A stretch of 53,878 nucleotides of DNA from Candidatus Nitrosocaldus sp. (GTDB lineage Archaea; Thermoproteota; Nitrososphaeria; Nitrososphaerales; Nitrosocaldaceae), in contig JANWZS010000013.1 in the NCBI GenBank assembly GCA_025054855.1, positions 1 to 53,878 of the forward strand, written 5' to 3'. The notes beneath the pieces were generated by a model. The model ran no database searches. It had not been told where the DNA came from and saw only the letters and a program-made list of their open reading frames with translations. Shown piece after piece: positions 8,296 to 16,198 of the stretch. The position numbers and the translations under genes are program-made. How positions within the stretch are numbered: position 1 is the first letter of the stretch; every line of letters begins with the position of its first letter.

Positions 8296-9172
8296 GATCT
8301 CCTATGAATCGATATTGGCTGGATGGTAAGTGGCAAGATCACATTCAGTCTGTCCTGTTTTGATGGTTACTGGGGCGGACTGAACAGAGCGGTAACAATA
8401 TAGGTAACCATATTAGGTTAACAAGAACGTGCTATTCATTGTCCCCTACATACTCTCCATATTCAGATATCTAGGGGAGTTAGTTAGCAAAAGCAACAAA
8501 GCAGATAGATGCAACGTACATATAGGCATGATGAAGGCAAGATGCTGATGCTTATATCAACTCAGCTGGTGACCGTACAAGACAGCATGGGTATATAGAT
8601 GGGGCTGGATGAATCGAAATACCGTAAAGGGGATATGTTCAGTACAATAAACGTAGATAGCAGGTTACTCATCAAATAAGACTATACATGATAAAGCAGA
8701 CCTCTCTGTATCGATGGATGTATTAACGATGGAAGTCTCAAACATAACCACTATGGTAGAGTAATGATATGAATAATATATGTACTCAGACCTAGGATAT
8801 CACCTTGTTTGATAAACCCAATAGCAACCTCATACACAATCCGGTGGGGGAGATGAGGATGATAAGCGTCTACAGGAGACGGTCTAGATTACAATGTAAG
8901 AAACTAATCGAGCAGTATTCTGTCTATAGGAGTTGCTTACGTTATCATTATACTATATAGGCTGTGTATTAAAAAAGTAATTATAGGATTAGATTAACCA
9001 AAGATCCCACTCATATATGCAATAGTGCGCTGAATAACGAGAATGAAAGAACAGACAGATATGGTTAGACTAGGCATAAAGATCTGTAGTTATGATGGTC
9101 AATTAATCCTGAAGCAAACCTGAAGATGATAATATAATTCTATTAATTCAGTCGTTCTACAGTATATCAGAT
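8296..9172. other. Gene-poor tract upstream of the GH5 gene
   Basis: About 880 bases with no credible frame on either strand. The GH5 frame extends upstream only to 9113 before a stop, and I could not find the missing N-terminal part of that enzyme here in any frame. Confidence 0.4.
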
Positions 9173-10429
9173 ATGAGCATGGCAAGGGTGACTATACCTG
9201 CATCCACGCTTACGGGCTCTTCTGCCTCCGATAGACATACGCTAGATTACTATGCTGTTGATAGGACGGGCAATACCGCTGGCATACGTACATTGACTAT
9301 ATCAACAACCCCACCCATAGGCAGGTTCTTTGGCATAAATCACATGGATAAGATACTATCTGCTAATGAGAGTGGCATGAGATGGGGATTGAGGAACCAG
9401 CCCGATAAGAGGACGACACTGAGCGAGATCAAGGGCATGGGCTTCAACACGATAAGGCTACCATTATACTGGGAAGGGTTCATGTACTATAAGAGGAGGA
9501 ATGAGGTGAGCGTGTATGTGAACAGGTTGAAGGAGATAGCAGATATAGCCGATGATCTCAACATGAAAATACTCTACGATAACCATCACTGGGGCGGGAG
9601 TTCGCATCTAACTCATAATAATGCTAGAGGTATAGGCTTCCCTGCAGCGTGTATGCAGGCACTGAACATAGCGAAGGATACTGATTACCCGACAGTGGCA
9701 GCTACCTTCTGGAGCAACTTCCTGACCAACTACAGCTGCACCATAGACGGTGTAACGAAGCCAGTATGGGAGCACCAGTGGGATTACTTCCGTGTCGTGG
9801 TCGATACTACCAAGGGCAGAAGGTCAACCCTAGGGTATGAGATCATGAATGAGCCCATGACGTACTACAGCAGGTACGGTATGGATCAGATCAGGGGTCT
9901 GGGGAACTACTACACGTTCATGGCTAGAAGGATAAGATCAGTTGCCCCCAACGCAAGGTTGATAGTACAGTTCCCTCTAGGGGGGAGCGCTACCCGTGAC
10001 AGAGACTTCTCACCATATAGGAACAAGGAGGATGCAGCGTACAATGTGGCAGCACCCCTTGACTCCTCTGGCAATAGGATGGATAATGTCGTGTGGGCAT
10101 TCACGTTCTACAGCGGACATACAGTCACTGGAGGTAGTGCAAGGGAGGTTGCACAGTTCAACAACATAAAGAGCATAGCAGAGAGTACTGGTACGCCTAT
10201 CTGGGTATCAGAGTGGGATGTCAAACCAGATATAGGGGAACTCACCCCTGAGGCGGCAGTGGATTACATGCGCACATTCAAGTCTCTGGGCTGGGGGCAT
10301 ACCTTCTTCTCCTACGATCCCTCAAGGCACTCCATAAAGGATGATAACTACAACGATAGGTATAATAGCAGTAGAACGATGACATTCAAGCAGATGCTAA
10401 TAGATGCTGTTAGAACCGTATATGGCTAA
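9173..10429 (+). CDS. Glycoside hydrolase family 5 (cellulase-like), probably N-terminally truncated
   Basis: Residues of about 50-415 form a GH5 TIM barrel: FNTIRLPLYWEG, then DNHHWGG (140), the acid/base Glu227 in GYEIMNEP and the nucleophile Glu347 in IWVSEWD. Such enzymes cut beta-1,4 or mixed beta-glucans and mannans; the exact substrate is unclear. The first 45 residues (DYYAVDRTGNTAGIRTLTI) look like the last strands of an Ig/fibronectin-like domain that normally precedes the barrel. There is no signal peptide or membrane anchor. The gene therefore appears to be the 3' part of a longer secreted enzyme whose 5' end is lost, with an internal ATG at 9173 now first in frame. Codon use is host-like. 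It may be non-functional in export. Confidence 0.85.
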   Translation: MSMARVTIPASTLTGSSASDRHTLDYYAVDRTGNTAGIRTLTISTTPPIGRFFGINHMDKILSANESGMRWGLRNQPDKRTTLSEIKGMGFNTIRLPLYWEGFMYYKRRNEVSVYVNRLKEIADIADDLNMKILYDNHHWGGSSHLTHNNARGIGFPAACMQALNIAKDTDYPTVAATFWSNFLTNYSCTIDGVTKPVWEHQWDYFRVVVDTTKGRRSTLGYEIMNEPMTYYSRYGMDQIRGLGNYYTFMARRIRSVAPNARLIVQFPLGGSATRDRDFSPYRNKEDAAYNVAAPLDSSGNRMDNVVWAFTFYSGHTVTGGSAREVAQFNNIKSIAESTGTPIWVSEWDVKPDIGELTPEAAVDYMRTFKSLGWGHTFFSYDPSRHSIKDDNYNDRYNSSRTMTFKQMLIDAVRTVYG

Positions 10430-10980
10430 TCAATTAAACCACTGGTAATCATTTTATTGTCGTTGATAATTGCTCGTAACTGCACCCATATTTCTTTTCT
10501 ATCACCGCATATTCTCAATATAATATCCTGCTTCTACATTATAGTCGTATAATTTACTTGCTTACTCTTCATGTATACGATGCTTCATCCATGGCATAGA
10601 CATGTAGCTGTACTCACTCTAACAGATATAGCATGCCTACCTACCATTACTATTGTCCTACCCCTCATATAGCATCTATATACTTGCCTCTACTTGAAGA
10701 TGTTCTCTAGTATCTTCGTTGCCTCATCCATGCAATCAGTTCTAGTCGGATTAATTGCTTATCTGATAACATGATCACGTATCTCGCTGTCCGAATATCT
10801 CAACTATATCACACCCATCCACATTATGCATTAGCATGAATGGTAGAAGATCCAACTAACTACTATTTATCTCAATGCATAAAAGCAATTGGTCTCCCCT
10901 GAAATATACCAATTGCTTTACTAACTGAAGCAACATGACCACATATTAACATAGATTGGTATTGTGGTTAATCATTAAGG
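10430..10980. other. Intergenic tract with possible gene remnant
   Basis: No intact gene. On the reverse strand at about 10690-10852, two short coding-like pieces in different frames, LLPFMLMHNVDGCDIVEIFG and TDCMDEATKILENIFK followed by a stop, suggest the tail of a decayed gene of unknown family. A 12-bp hairpin lies at 10882-10919. Confidence 0.35.
10882..10919. repeat. 12-bp inverted repeat (hairpin)
   Basis: AAAGCAATTGGT at 10882-10893 and ACCAATTGCTTT at 10908-10919 are perfect reverse complements around a 14-base loop. It lies about 60 bp past the 3' end of the minus-strand purC-like gene. It could be an RNA 3'-end structure or a protein-binding site. Confidence 0.6.
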
Positions 10981-12126
10981 TTAAGATACTGTAGCGTTGC
11001 TCCTGTTGAGGTGCTCCAGTGCGTAGAGTTCTGATGCAACCTCTACTATTGGCCTAACAAGTACTCCAGTTGTATTGACTACCTCTGCCGTCTTCCCACT
11101 CCACAGGGATGCGAATGAGAGCATGCAGTCCGTGTATGCGGAGATGGCATCCCTAGGCATCATTGGGGGCGTATCTGCCCTTCCAGAGGCGTACAGTTGC
11201 CTCCATCCATTATCTATGTACCAGTTCCTCAGGAACTGCTTGCTCACATCTGCCATATGCCTGCCCCCCCTCCTGCTCCTCAGCCCATCCTTTATGGCGT
11301 TGATCTTTGCAGGATCTAGCCTCCACCTCCTCATGTAGAAGTCCAGGAACCTCTCGACCATGCTCACATCCCTTATCTCCATCATGTACCTATCCTCTTC
11401 AGGGTTCCCGAAAGTATCTGCCAGCCCAACTTCCCCGTCGGAGTCAACATAGACCTCGTACTTGCCATCGAACCTGAGCAGGCCCTTACTCTCAGCGTAA
11501 TTGCATAGTAGGGATGTGCATGCCTTTATGAGTTCATGTGCCCTGCTCCACTGCTCATCCGTGAGCCTCGACCTTGCCCTAGCCTCATCCCTGCTCAGGC
11601 TTATATCACCCCTCTTATCGTACTTGGTCGTGTAAGATATTACCAGTTCACCGCTGGCAGATGCAGGTATCAACTCCCCTCCCTCTGGCATGCTCGTGAA
11701 CCCATATGCTCTGTAGTCCCTCTTGCCCTGCCTTATATCTGAGAGGAGCGATGACCTTGGATGGAGGTAGTAGTTGAATATGAACTCCAGATCGACCATC
11801 CTGTTCCTTGCCCCTACCTCTACCATGGACTGATCTAGGGGTAGTTCCCTGCCTGGCACCCTAACCACATGCACCTTGCACCCCTGCTCTACAGCCTCTA
11901 TGAAGCATGTCCTTATCCCAGCATCTCTAGCAAGCTCGAAGCTCCTGGTTATTATGTAGCGCATCGCTAACCCCTTGTGTGGGATTGAGAATGGCCACTT
12001 GCCCCTGACCTTGTAGTCGAATATGGAGAATGTATCCTTTGGTATGAAGTAACCTATGCCCATCTCATCGCCCCTAGGCTCCCTCTCTATAAGCAGGTCC
12101 TTGGATGAGCCCTCAACCCTTATCAA
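10981..12126 (-). CDS. purC: SAICAR synthetase (PurC) homologue, long form
   Basis: PurC joins aspartate to CAIR in purine synthesis using ATP. The N-terminal 100 residues carry the family signature: KDLLIEREP, the nucleotide-binding strand FSIFDYKV and IPHKGLAMRYI. A second block, EVGLADTFGNPEEDRYM (about residues 230-250), matches the conserved Asp/Gly...D/E-x-R segment. At 381 residues it is well above the usual 230-300 residues of PurC; the extra length is in a middle insert (about 130-200) and a C-terminal helical extension (about 290-381). It is transcribed away from the winged-helix gene at 12215 across an 88-bp divergent spacer. The family call is good; whether the extensions matter is unknown. 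Confidence 0.72.
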   Translation of the reverse strand: MIRVEGSSKDLLIEREPRGDEMGIGYFIPKDTFSIFDYKVRGKWPFSIPHKGLAMRYIITRSFELARDAGIRTCFIEAVEQGCKVHVVRVPGRELPLDQSMVEVGARNRMVDLEFIFNYYLHPRSSLLSDIRQGKRDYRAYGFTSMPEGGELIPASASGELVISYTTKYDKRGDISLSRDEARARSRLTDEQWSRAHELIKACTSLLCNYAESKGLLRFDGKYEVYVDSDGEVGLADTFGNPEEDRYMMEIRDVSMVERFLDFYMRRWRLDPAKINAIKDGLRSRRGGRHMADVSKQFLRNWYIDNGWRQLYASGRADTPPMMPRDAISAYTDCMLSFASLWSGKTAEVVNTTGVLVRPIVEVASELYALEHLNRSNATVS

Positions 12127-12214
12127 CGCAGTATATTACCTGAATGGAATTAAAAACCTACTGCTCGCCTGCTTGCCTACCTGCCCGAGCATGATCAAGG
12201 TTTAATAGTGAATC

Positions 12215-12757
12215 ATGGGTAGCATGCTCATGCCCATACCTGTGGCGGAGCTGGATGAGGCAGAGGACCCAGTGCTCATAATCAAGGAGTTCCTGAAGAG
12301 GAACGGAGGTGTCGCATGGACGCAGGAGGAGATAAGCGAGAATACAGGGCTGGATATGACCACAGTATACCAGATATGCCAGATGCTCAGGGCCAGGTAT
12401 GTAGAGTCTGTGGCAAGGGATGAGTACTTCCCCATAAGGGCTGTGGAGAGGTATGGCCAGACATACTACGCCTGGAATGCCAAGAAGGTTGCAAGGGGTT
12501 ACAGGAAGGGTGCTGGTGGCGGTAGTGGTAGGGGAAGGAGGGGTGCTGGTTCAACACCTGCCCAGGTCTCTGATGCACGGGTCGATGGTGTTGGTAGTAG
12601 TAGTAGTAGTATTAGTAGTAGTAGTATTAGTAGTAGTATTAGTGGCAGCAATAGCAGTGGTGGTGGTAGTGGTGGTAGTGGTGGTGGTGCTCACATTAGT
12701 AGTATTGGTAGTGGTAATGATGTCAGTGTACAGCATGAGATGGATAACCCCCAATAA
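12215..12757 (+). CDS. Winged-helix protein with Ser/Gly low-complexity tail
   Basis: Residues of about 15-90 form a winged helix (IIKEFLKRNGGVAWTQEEIS, then TTVYQICQMLRARYVE and a wing ending FPIRAVERYGQTYYAWNAKK). Residues 90-180 are a basic, then Ser/Gly-rich tail, encoded by an imperfect AGT/GGT triplet repeat at 12593-12690. The tail has no fold of its own; its length may vary between strains by replication slippage. The winged-helix part suggests a transcription factor. It is divergent from the purC-like gene and convergent with the small minus-strand gene ending at 12787. Confidence 0.72.
   Translation: MGSMLMPIPVAELDEAEDPVLIIKEFLKRNGGVAWTQEEISENTGLDMTTVYQICQMLRARYVESVARDEYFPIRAVERYGQTYYAWNAKKVARGYRKGAGGGSGRGRRGAGSTPAQVSDARVDGVGSSSSSISSSSISSSISGSNSSGGGSGGSGGGAHISSIGSGNDVSVQHEMDNPQ
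12593..12720 (+). repeat. AGT/GGT trinucleotide repeat tract
   Basis: Runs of AGT with ATT and GGT interruptions. No frame on either strand contains a stop here, so the tract codes for Ser/Gly in the gene's frame and would read as poly-Val or poly-Thr in other frames. Confidence 0.85.
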
Positions 12758-12786
12758 CACATTCTATGCAATACAACACCGTCCAA

Positions 12787-13125
12787 TCAGTCCTCATACT
12801 CATCCCCGTACTCAACCCCAACCATGACATTCAGCCCCTCCTCCCTAAGCCTCGCCTGCAGGTAGTTGGCGAACTTGTCCAGGTATGTGTGCCCTTTGGC
12901 CCTCAATAGCCCTGGCATCACACTGCCCATATCCTCGATGAAGTAGATGTCTATGCTTATGGTGAAGAACCTCCAGCCCATGCTCTCCATCAGGTCGCTG
13001 AACTCAAGGTAACTCCTCCTGTGCAGTTTAGACTCCAGATCCATTATGATATTCTCTATCGCCCTCCTGACCCTGCTATACTCGTCTGTAGTCCTTACCC
13101 TGAATGCCTGTAACACATTGAACAA
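12787..13125 (-). CDS. Conserved-looking protein of unknown function
   Basis: A 112-residue protein with no motif I recognise. It has alternating helical and strand-like segments (TTDEYSRVRRAIENIIMDLE, then FFTISIDIYFIEDM and HTYLDKFANYLQARLREEGL) and an acidic C-terminus. Codon use is host-like, and it lies 30 bp downstream of the redoxin gene in the same direction, so the two probably share a transcript. The pattern of a basic helix and a strand pair could be a small alpha/beta domain; nothing more can be supported. Confidence 0.6.
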   Translation of the reverse strand: MFNVLQAFRVRTTDEYSRVRRAIENIIMDLESKLHRRSYLEFSDLMESMGWRFFTISIDIYFIEDMGSVMPGLLRAKGHTYLDKFANYLQARLREEGLNVMVGVEYGDEYED

Positions 13126-13155
13126 GAAAAATTGCGGTAATTTATTGCATCGCTG

Positions 13156-13701
13156 CTACTGCCTCCACTTTATAGAGCATCCAACTGAGGGGTCGAATGG
13201 CTTCTCTATCCTCTCCCCCTTCAGCACCTTCTCAACGTTCTCAGCCATTATCTGCACTGTAGGCTTTGCATCTGGGTTCATGGCATCGTTTATCCTCCCA
13301 TGGTACACTAGCCTCCTCTCCCTGTCGAAGAGGAATGGGTCTGGTGTGCATACAGCACCATAGGCCCTTGCCACTTCCTGCCTCTCATCGAAGAGGTACG
13401 GGAACTTGATGTTGAACTCCCTAGCAAACCTCTTCATATTCTCATACCCTTCTCCCTCGTAGTTAGGATCGTTGCTGTTTATCCCCACTACGTCAAGCCT
13501 AGGATGGAATCTGGTGTAGAGCATGTTTATGTCATCCATCCTTGCCCTAACGTATGGGCAGTGGTTCGCCATGAATATTATCAGTAGTGCATCAGCCTTG
13601 AAGTCCTTCAGCGAGTAGTACCTGCCATCTATGCCTAGGAGGTTGAAGTCTATGGCCTTTGCACCTATGCCCAACTTCTGTATGGAGTATGTCTTTACCA
13701 T
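13156..13701 (-). CDS. Thioredoxin-fold peroxiredoxin-like protein
   Basis: A redoxin of about 181 residues. The active-site strand ends in FMANHCPYVRARMDDINMLY, and a second Cys occurs in YGAVCTPDPFLFD, a pair characteristic of the AhpC/TSA-like 'redoxin' proteins in which two distant cysteines form the redox couple. The C-terminus carries FDPSVGCSIKWR, also typical of this group. The likely role is a cytoplasmic thiol peroxidase or reductase; there is no signal peptide. The frame extends up to an ATG at 13725, but the ATG at 13701 (MVKTYSIQKLG) fits the family better. The gene is divergent from the small zinc-ribbon gene at 13753. Confidence 0.82.
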   Translation of the reverse strand: MVKTYSIQKLGIGAKAIDFNLLGIDGRYYSLKDFKADALLIIFMANHCPYVRARMDDINMLYTRFHPRLDVVGINSNDPNYEGEGYENMKRFAREFNIKFPYLFDERQEVARAYGAVCTPDPFLFDRERRLVYHGRINDAMNPDAKPTVQIMAENVEKVLKGERIEKPFDPSVGCSIKWRQ

Positions 13702-13752
13702 ACCTAGATGCATACATGCAAACATATTAAAGTATGCCTCCCTAGATAGGGT

Positions 13753-13896
13753 ATGGGCAGCATGAGAAGGGTGTGTGCATTCTGCGACTCCACGCTAGAT
13801 GATGCGTACAACGACAGCATATGCAACTCATGTGCAGAGAGGTATGGCATAGTGATGCATGACTCTGAGGATGGGTGTGGATGCGATACCCGCTAG
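13753..13896 (+). CDS. 47-residue zinc-ribbon-like protein
   Basis: An ATG frame of 47 residues with two CxxC knuckles, VCAFCDS and ICNSCAERYG, and a Cys-rich end (DGCGCDTR). The spacing fits a small zinc-binding finger. Its start lies 51 bp from the divergent redoxin start at 13701, and it ends 41 bp before the alcohol dehydrogenase gene on the same strand. Host-like codons and the conserved Cys pattern support a real gene; function unknown. Confidence 0.6.
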   Translation: MGSMRRVCAFCDSTLDDAYNDSICNSCAERYGIVMHDSEDGCGCDTR

Positions 13897-13937
13897 AGAT
13901 GATAAAGTATTTTTAGCATGTATGCGTTTGCAATGGC

Positions 13938-14960
13938 ATGAGGGCGGCGAGGTTCCATGCTGTAGGCAGACCTCTGCAGATCGAGAGCGTAGAGAGGCCC
14001 CAGTTGAGGGCTAACGATGTGCTCATAAGGGTGAGGGCGGCAGGCATGTGCTACAGCGATATCCATGTGCTCGATGGAGTGATAGCAGCAGACCCACCAG
14101 TTACGCTAGGGCATGAGATAGCAGGGATCGTAGAGGAGGTAGGCTCAGGTGTCACAGGATTCGGCAAGGGGGATAGGGTGCTCGTGCACTTCCTCAGCCC
14201 CTGTGGTAGATGCAAGCGCTGTCTACAGGGGAAGGGTATGCAGTGCCTCAGGCTCTTCGAGAGGGAGGGTTATGGCTTCTCAGATGATGGCGGGTACGCT
14301 GAGTACTGCAGGGTTGATGCTGAGAGGCTCATCAAGCTCCCAGATGATCTGGGCATAGAGTTTGCAGCAACCTTGGGATGTGCTGGGATAACAGCATACC
14401 ATGCTGTGAAGAGCGTGGCAAGGGTGAAGATGGGTGAGAGTGTGGTGATATACGGTGCTGGTGGAGTTGGGCTATATGCGCTGCAGGCAGCAAGGCTCGC
14501 AGGGGCATACACAATAGCAGTGGCAAGGAGCGAGGCAAGGCTGAGGCTCGCTGAGAGCCTTGGTGCAGATCATGTAGTCAATGCCAAGGAGAGCAACCTG
14601 AGGAGGGAGGTGAGGAGGCTTACGGATGGTGCTGGTGCGGATGTTGTATTTGACTTTGTCATGACGGATGAGAGCATAAGGAATTCCATGGGCATGCTTG
14701 CGAGTGGAGGCAGGTTAGTGCTAGTCGGTGTAAGCAACAAGCCCATAACCATAGATCCTCAGATAACAGTGCTTAAGGAGTTCTCCCTGCTAGGCTCCCT
14801 GGTTGGTACGAAGGATGAGCTAGAAGAGCTGGTTGGGCTGGCAGCAAGCAAGAGGATAAGGAGTGTAGCGAACAGGGCATTCACGCTAGATGAGGTGAAC
14901 GAGGCATTAACGATGCTTAGAAGGGGAGAGATAGTAGGAAGGGGGTATGTAGTGCCCTAA
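13938..14960 (+). CDS. Zinc-dependent alcohol dehydrogenase (MDR family)
   Basis: A 340-residue medium-chain dehydrogenase. Catalytic zinc ligands are present: Cys38 in AGMCYSDIH and His59-Glu60 in LGHEIAG. The structural zinc lobe has Cys89, Cys92, Cys95 and Cys103. The Rossmann motif is YGAGGVGLYALQ at about 172-183. It should oxidise alcohols or reduce aldehydes with NAD(P); the substrate is unknown. Length and motifs are complete. It is followed directly by a CTAC tetranucleotide repeat. It differs from the MDR protein at 32623, which lacks the catalytic Cys. Confidence 0.9.
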   Translation: MRAARFHAVGRPLQIESVERPQLRANDVLIRVRAAGMCYSDIHVLDGVIAADPPVTLGHEIAGIVEEVGSGVTGFGKGDRVLVHFLSPCGRCKRCLQGKGMQCLRLFEREGYGFSDDGGYAEYCRVDAERLIKLPDDLGIEFAATLGCAGITAYHAVKSVARVKMGESVVIYGAGGVGLYALQAARLAGAYTIAVARSEARLRLAESLGADHVVNAKESNLRREVRRLTDGAGADVVFDFVMTDESIRNSMGMLASGGRLVLVGVSNKPITIDPQITVLKEFSLLGSLVGTKDELEELVGLAASKRIRSVANRAFTLDEVNEALTMLRRGEIVGRGYVVP

Positions 14961-15012
14961 CCTACCTACCTACCTACCTACCTACTTCCTACCTCCATCC
15001 ATCCATCCCTTC
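14961..15012 (+). repeat. CTAC and CATC tetranucleotide repeats
   Basis: Six or more CTAC units follow the alcohol dehydrogenase stop codon, then a short interruption and about four CATC units. This is a simple-sequence tract in the 3' untranslated region. Confidence 0.85.
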
Positions 15013-15216
15013 CTACCTCCTACTGTACCTGTAACGATGCTGAATGATAAGACCCGATTCTTTTTGTTCCTGGTCACCTGCCAGTGCTTACTATATGTAT
15101 CAGGTAATAACTACCATGTATTCTACTGCATCGGTTAATGATGTTACTATACTAGCCCACATCAGATGGCTCGAATATGATCGCTATTATACCTCCTGCT
15201 ATGTAAGCATATCTAC

Positions 15217-15501
15217 TCACTCTCTCCTACCCTCATCCTTGACCATCTCCCTAGCCCTAACGTTCCTTGCATGAATGAAGAGCAGGGGTGCGAATATGAA
15301 GAGCGCTACGGCTATCCCAGTAGCATCTATCAGAGTAACATATGCTACAGCGAATGCCAGAGCAGCGAGACCCTGAACTATGTGCTTCCTCCATGCAGGG
15401 ATGTTGGCGAACCTGCATGCCACTTCGATGAAGAAGAATGCTGCTGCTGGATACAACGCCAGCAGGAGATGGGTGAGCAGGTCTATATCCGTGTGGGGCA
15501 T
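15217..15501 (-). CDS. Small membrane protein
   Basis: A 94-residue protein with about three hydrophobic segments: LLTHLLLALYPAAAFFFIEV (10-30), a central IVQGLAALAFAVAYVTLI (41-58), and TGIAVALFIFAPLLFIHA (61-78). The tail is charged (RNVRAREMVKDEGRRE), which would lie in the cytoplasm by the positive-inside rule. No known family is recognised. Transcribed alone on the minus strand. Confidence 0.65.
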   Translation of the reverse strand: MPHTDIDLLTHLLLALYPAAAFFFIEVACRFANIPAWRKHIVQGLAALAFAVAYVTLIDATGIAVALFIFAPLLFIHARNVRAREMVKDEGRRE

Positions 15502-15603
15502 AGATCCTAATTCATAGGGATGATATTTTAGTCTTATCGGTTAACAGTGCTTGTATATGTGGTGCTAGTGCTACTATACTATACCGATAGTGCTACTTAC
15601 TAA

Positions 15604-16152
15604 CTAGTACTCAACCAGTGGCAGTTCTATCGCTACCCCCTTCCTCACCAACTCTATCGCATCCTGGAAGGGTACCATGGCTACATCCTCTGCCTCGAAT
15701 GGGCCGTATCTAGCATCATCCCTGCCTGTGAATGCATCCACCTGCTTTATGAACCTCACAGGTACGAGTGTGGATGCAGCCCTCTCAGCCATGGCCTCGA
15801 GCACCTTGCTCCTCCCATTCAGTATGGATGAGAGCAGTAGGCTCTGCCTGAGCCTCAACTCCCTCTCTGCCAGTGCAACGTACAGCTCCTCCCCAGTGAG
15901 CTTTGAGTAGTCTATGCTACCTGAATCCTTCAACTTCTCCAGCCTTATGCTCAGCATCAACCTTGCTATATCTGAGAGCATAGCCATGAGCGAGTCCCTT
16001 ATCTTTGCATCTATACCCTCATACCCATATCCCTTCAGCGCATTGAGCATCTCTGCTATCCTCCTGTACACCATGGGGTCCAGTTCCTGGAGTGAGCCAT
16101 TGCTAGCCTCCCTGCTCAGATACTCGTATATCTCCTTGATGGAGCCCTCCAC
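15604..16152 (-). CDS. GINS complex subunit Gins51
   Basis: A 182-residue protein with the archaeal Gins51 (Gins15) order: an N-terminal helical A domain and a C-terminal B domain containing FTGRDDARYGPFEAEDVAMV and the closing AIELVRKGVAIEL. GINS bridges the MCM helicase and other replisome parts, activating unwinding. Being in the same window as oriC and orc1/cdc6 (9 kb away) agrees with a replication role but the genes are not an operon. The spacer to glnA (56 bp to its likely start) holds one TATA-like box serving both divergent genes. Confidence 0.85.
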   Translation of the reverse strand: MEGSIKEIYEYLSREASNGSLQELDPMVYRRIAEMLNALKGYGYEGIDAKIRDSLMAMLSDIARLMLSIRLEKLKDSGSIDYSKLTGEELYVALAERELRLRQSLLLSSILNGRSKVLEAMAERAASTLVPVRFIKQVDAFTGRDDARYGPFEAEDVAMVPFQDAIELVRKGVAIELPLVEY

Positions 16153-16173
16153 ACCATCACTTGCACAGTAACG

Positions 16174-16190
16174 ATATAATTAAATAACGA
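16174..16190. promoter_or_regulatory. Shared divergent TATA region (GINS / glnA)
   Basis: The AT block atataattaaataac sits about 25 bp from the GINS start on one side and about 25 bp from ATG 16208 of glnA on the other. Archaeal TATA boxes are placed near -26, so this one region can drive both genes as leaderless transcripts. Confidence 0.55.
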
Positions 16191-16198
16191 ATGGAAGA

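Noticed and set aside
12453-12827. Poly-Val and poly-Thr frames in the repeat region
   Set aside because: They exist only because the AGT/GGT triplet repeat has no stop in any frame; the winged-helix gene's own frame explains the tract.
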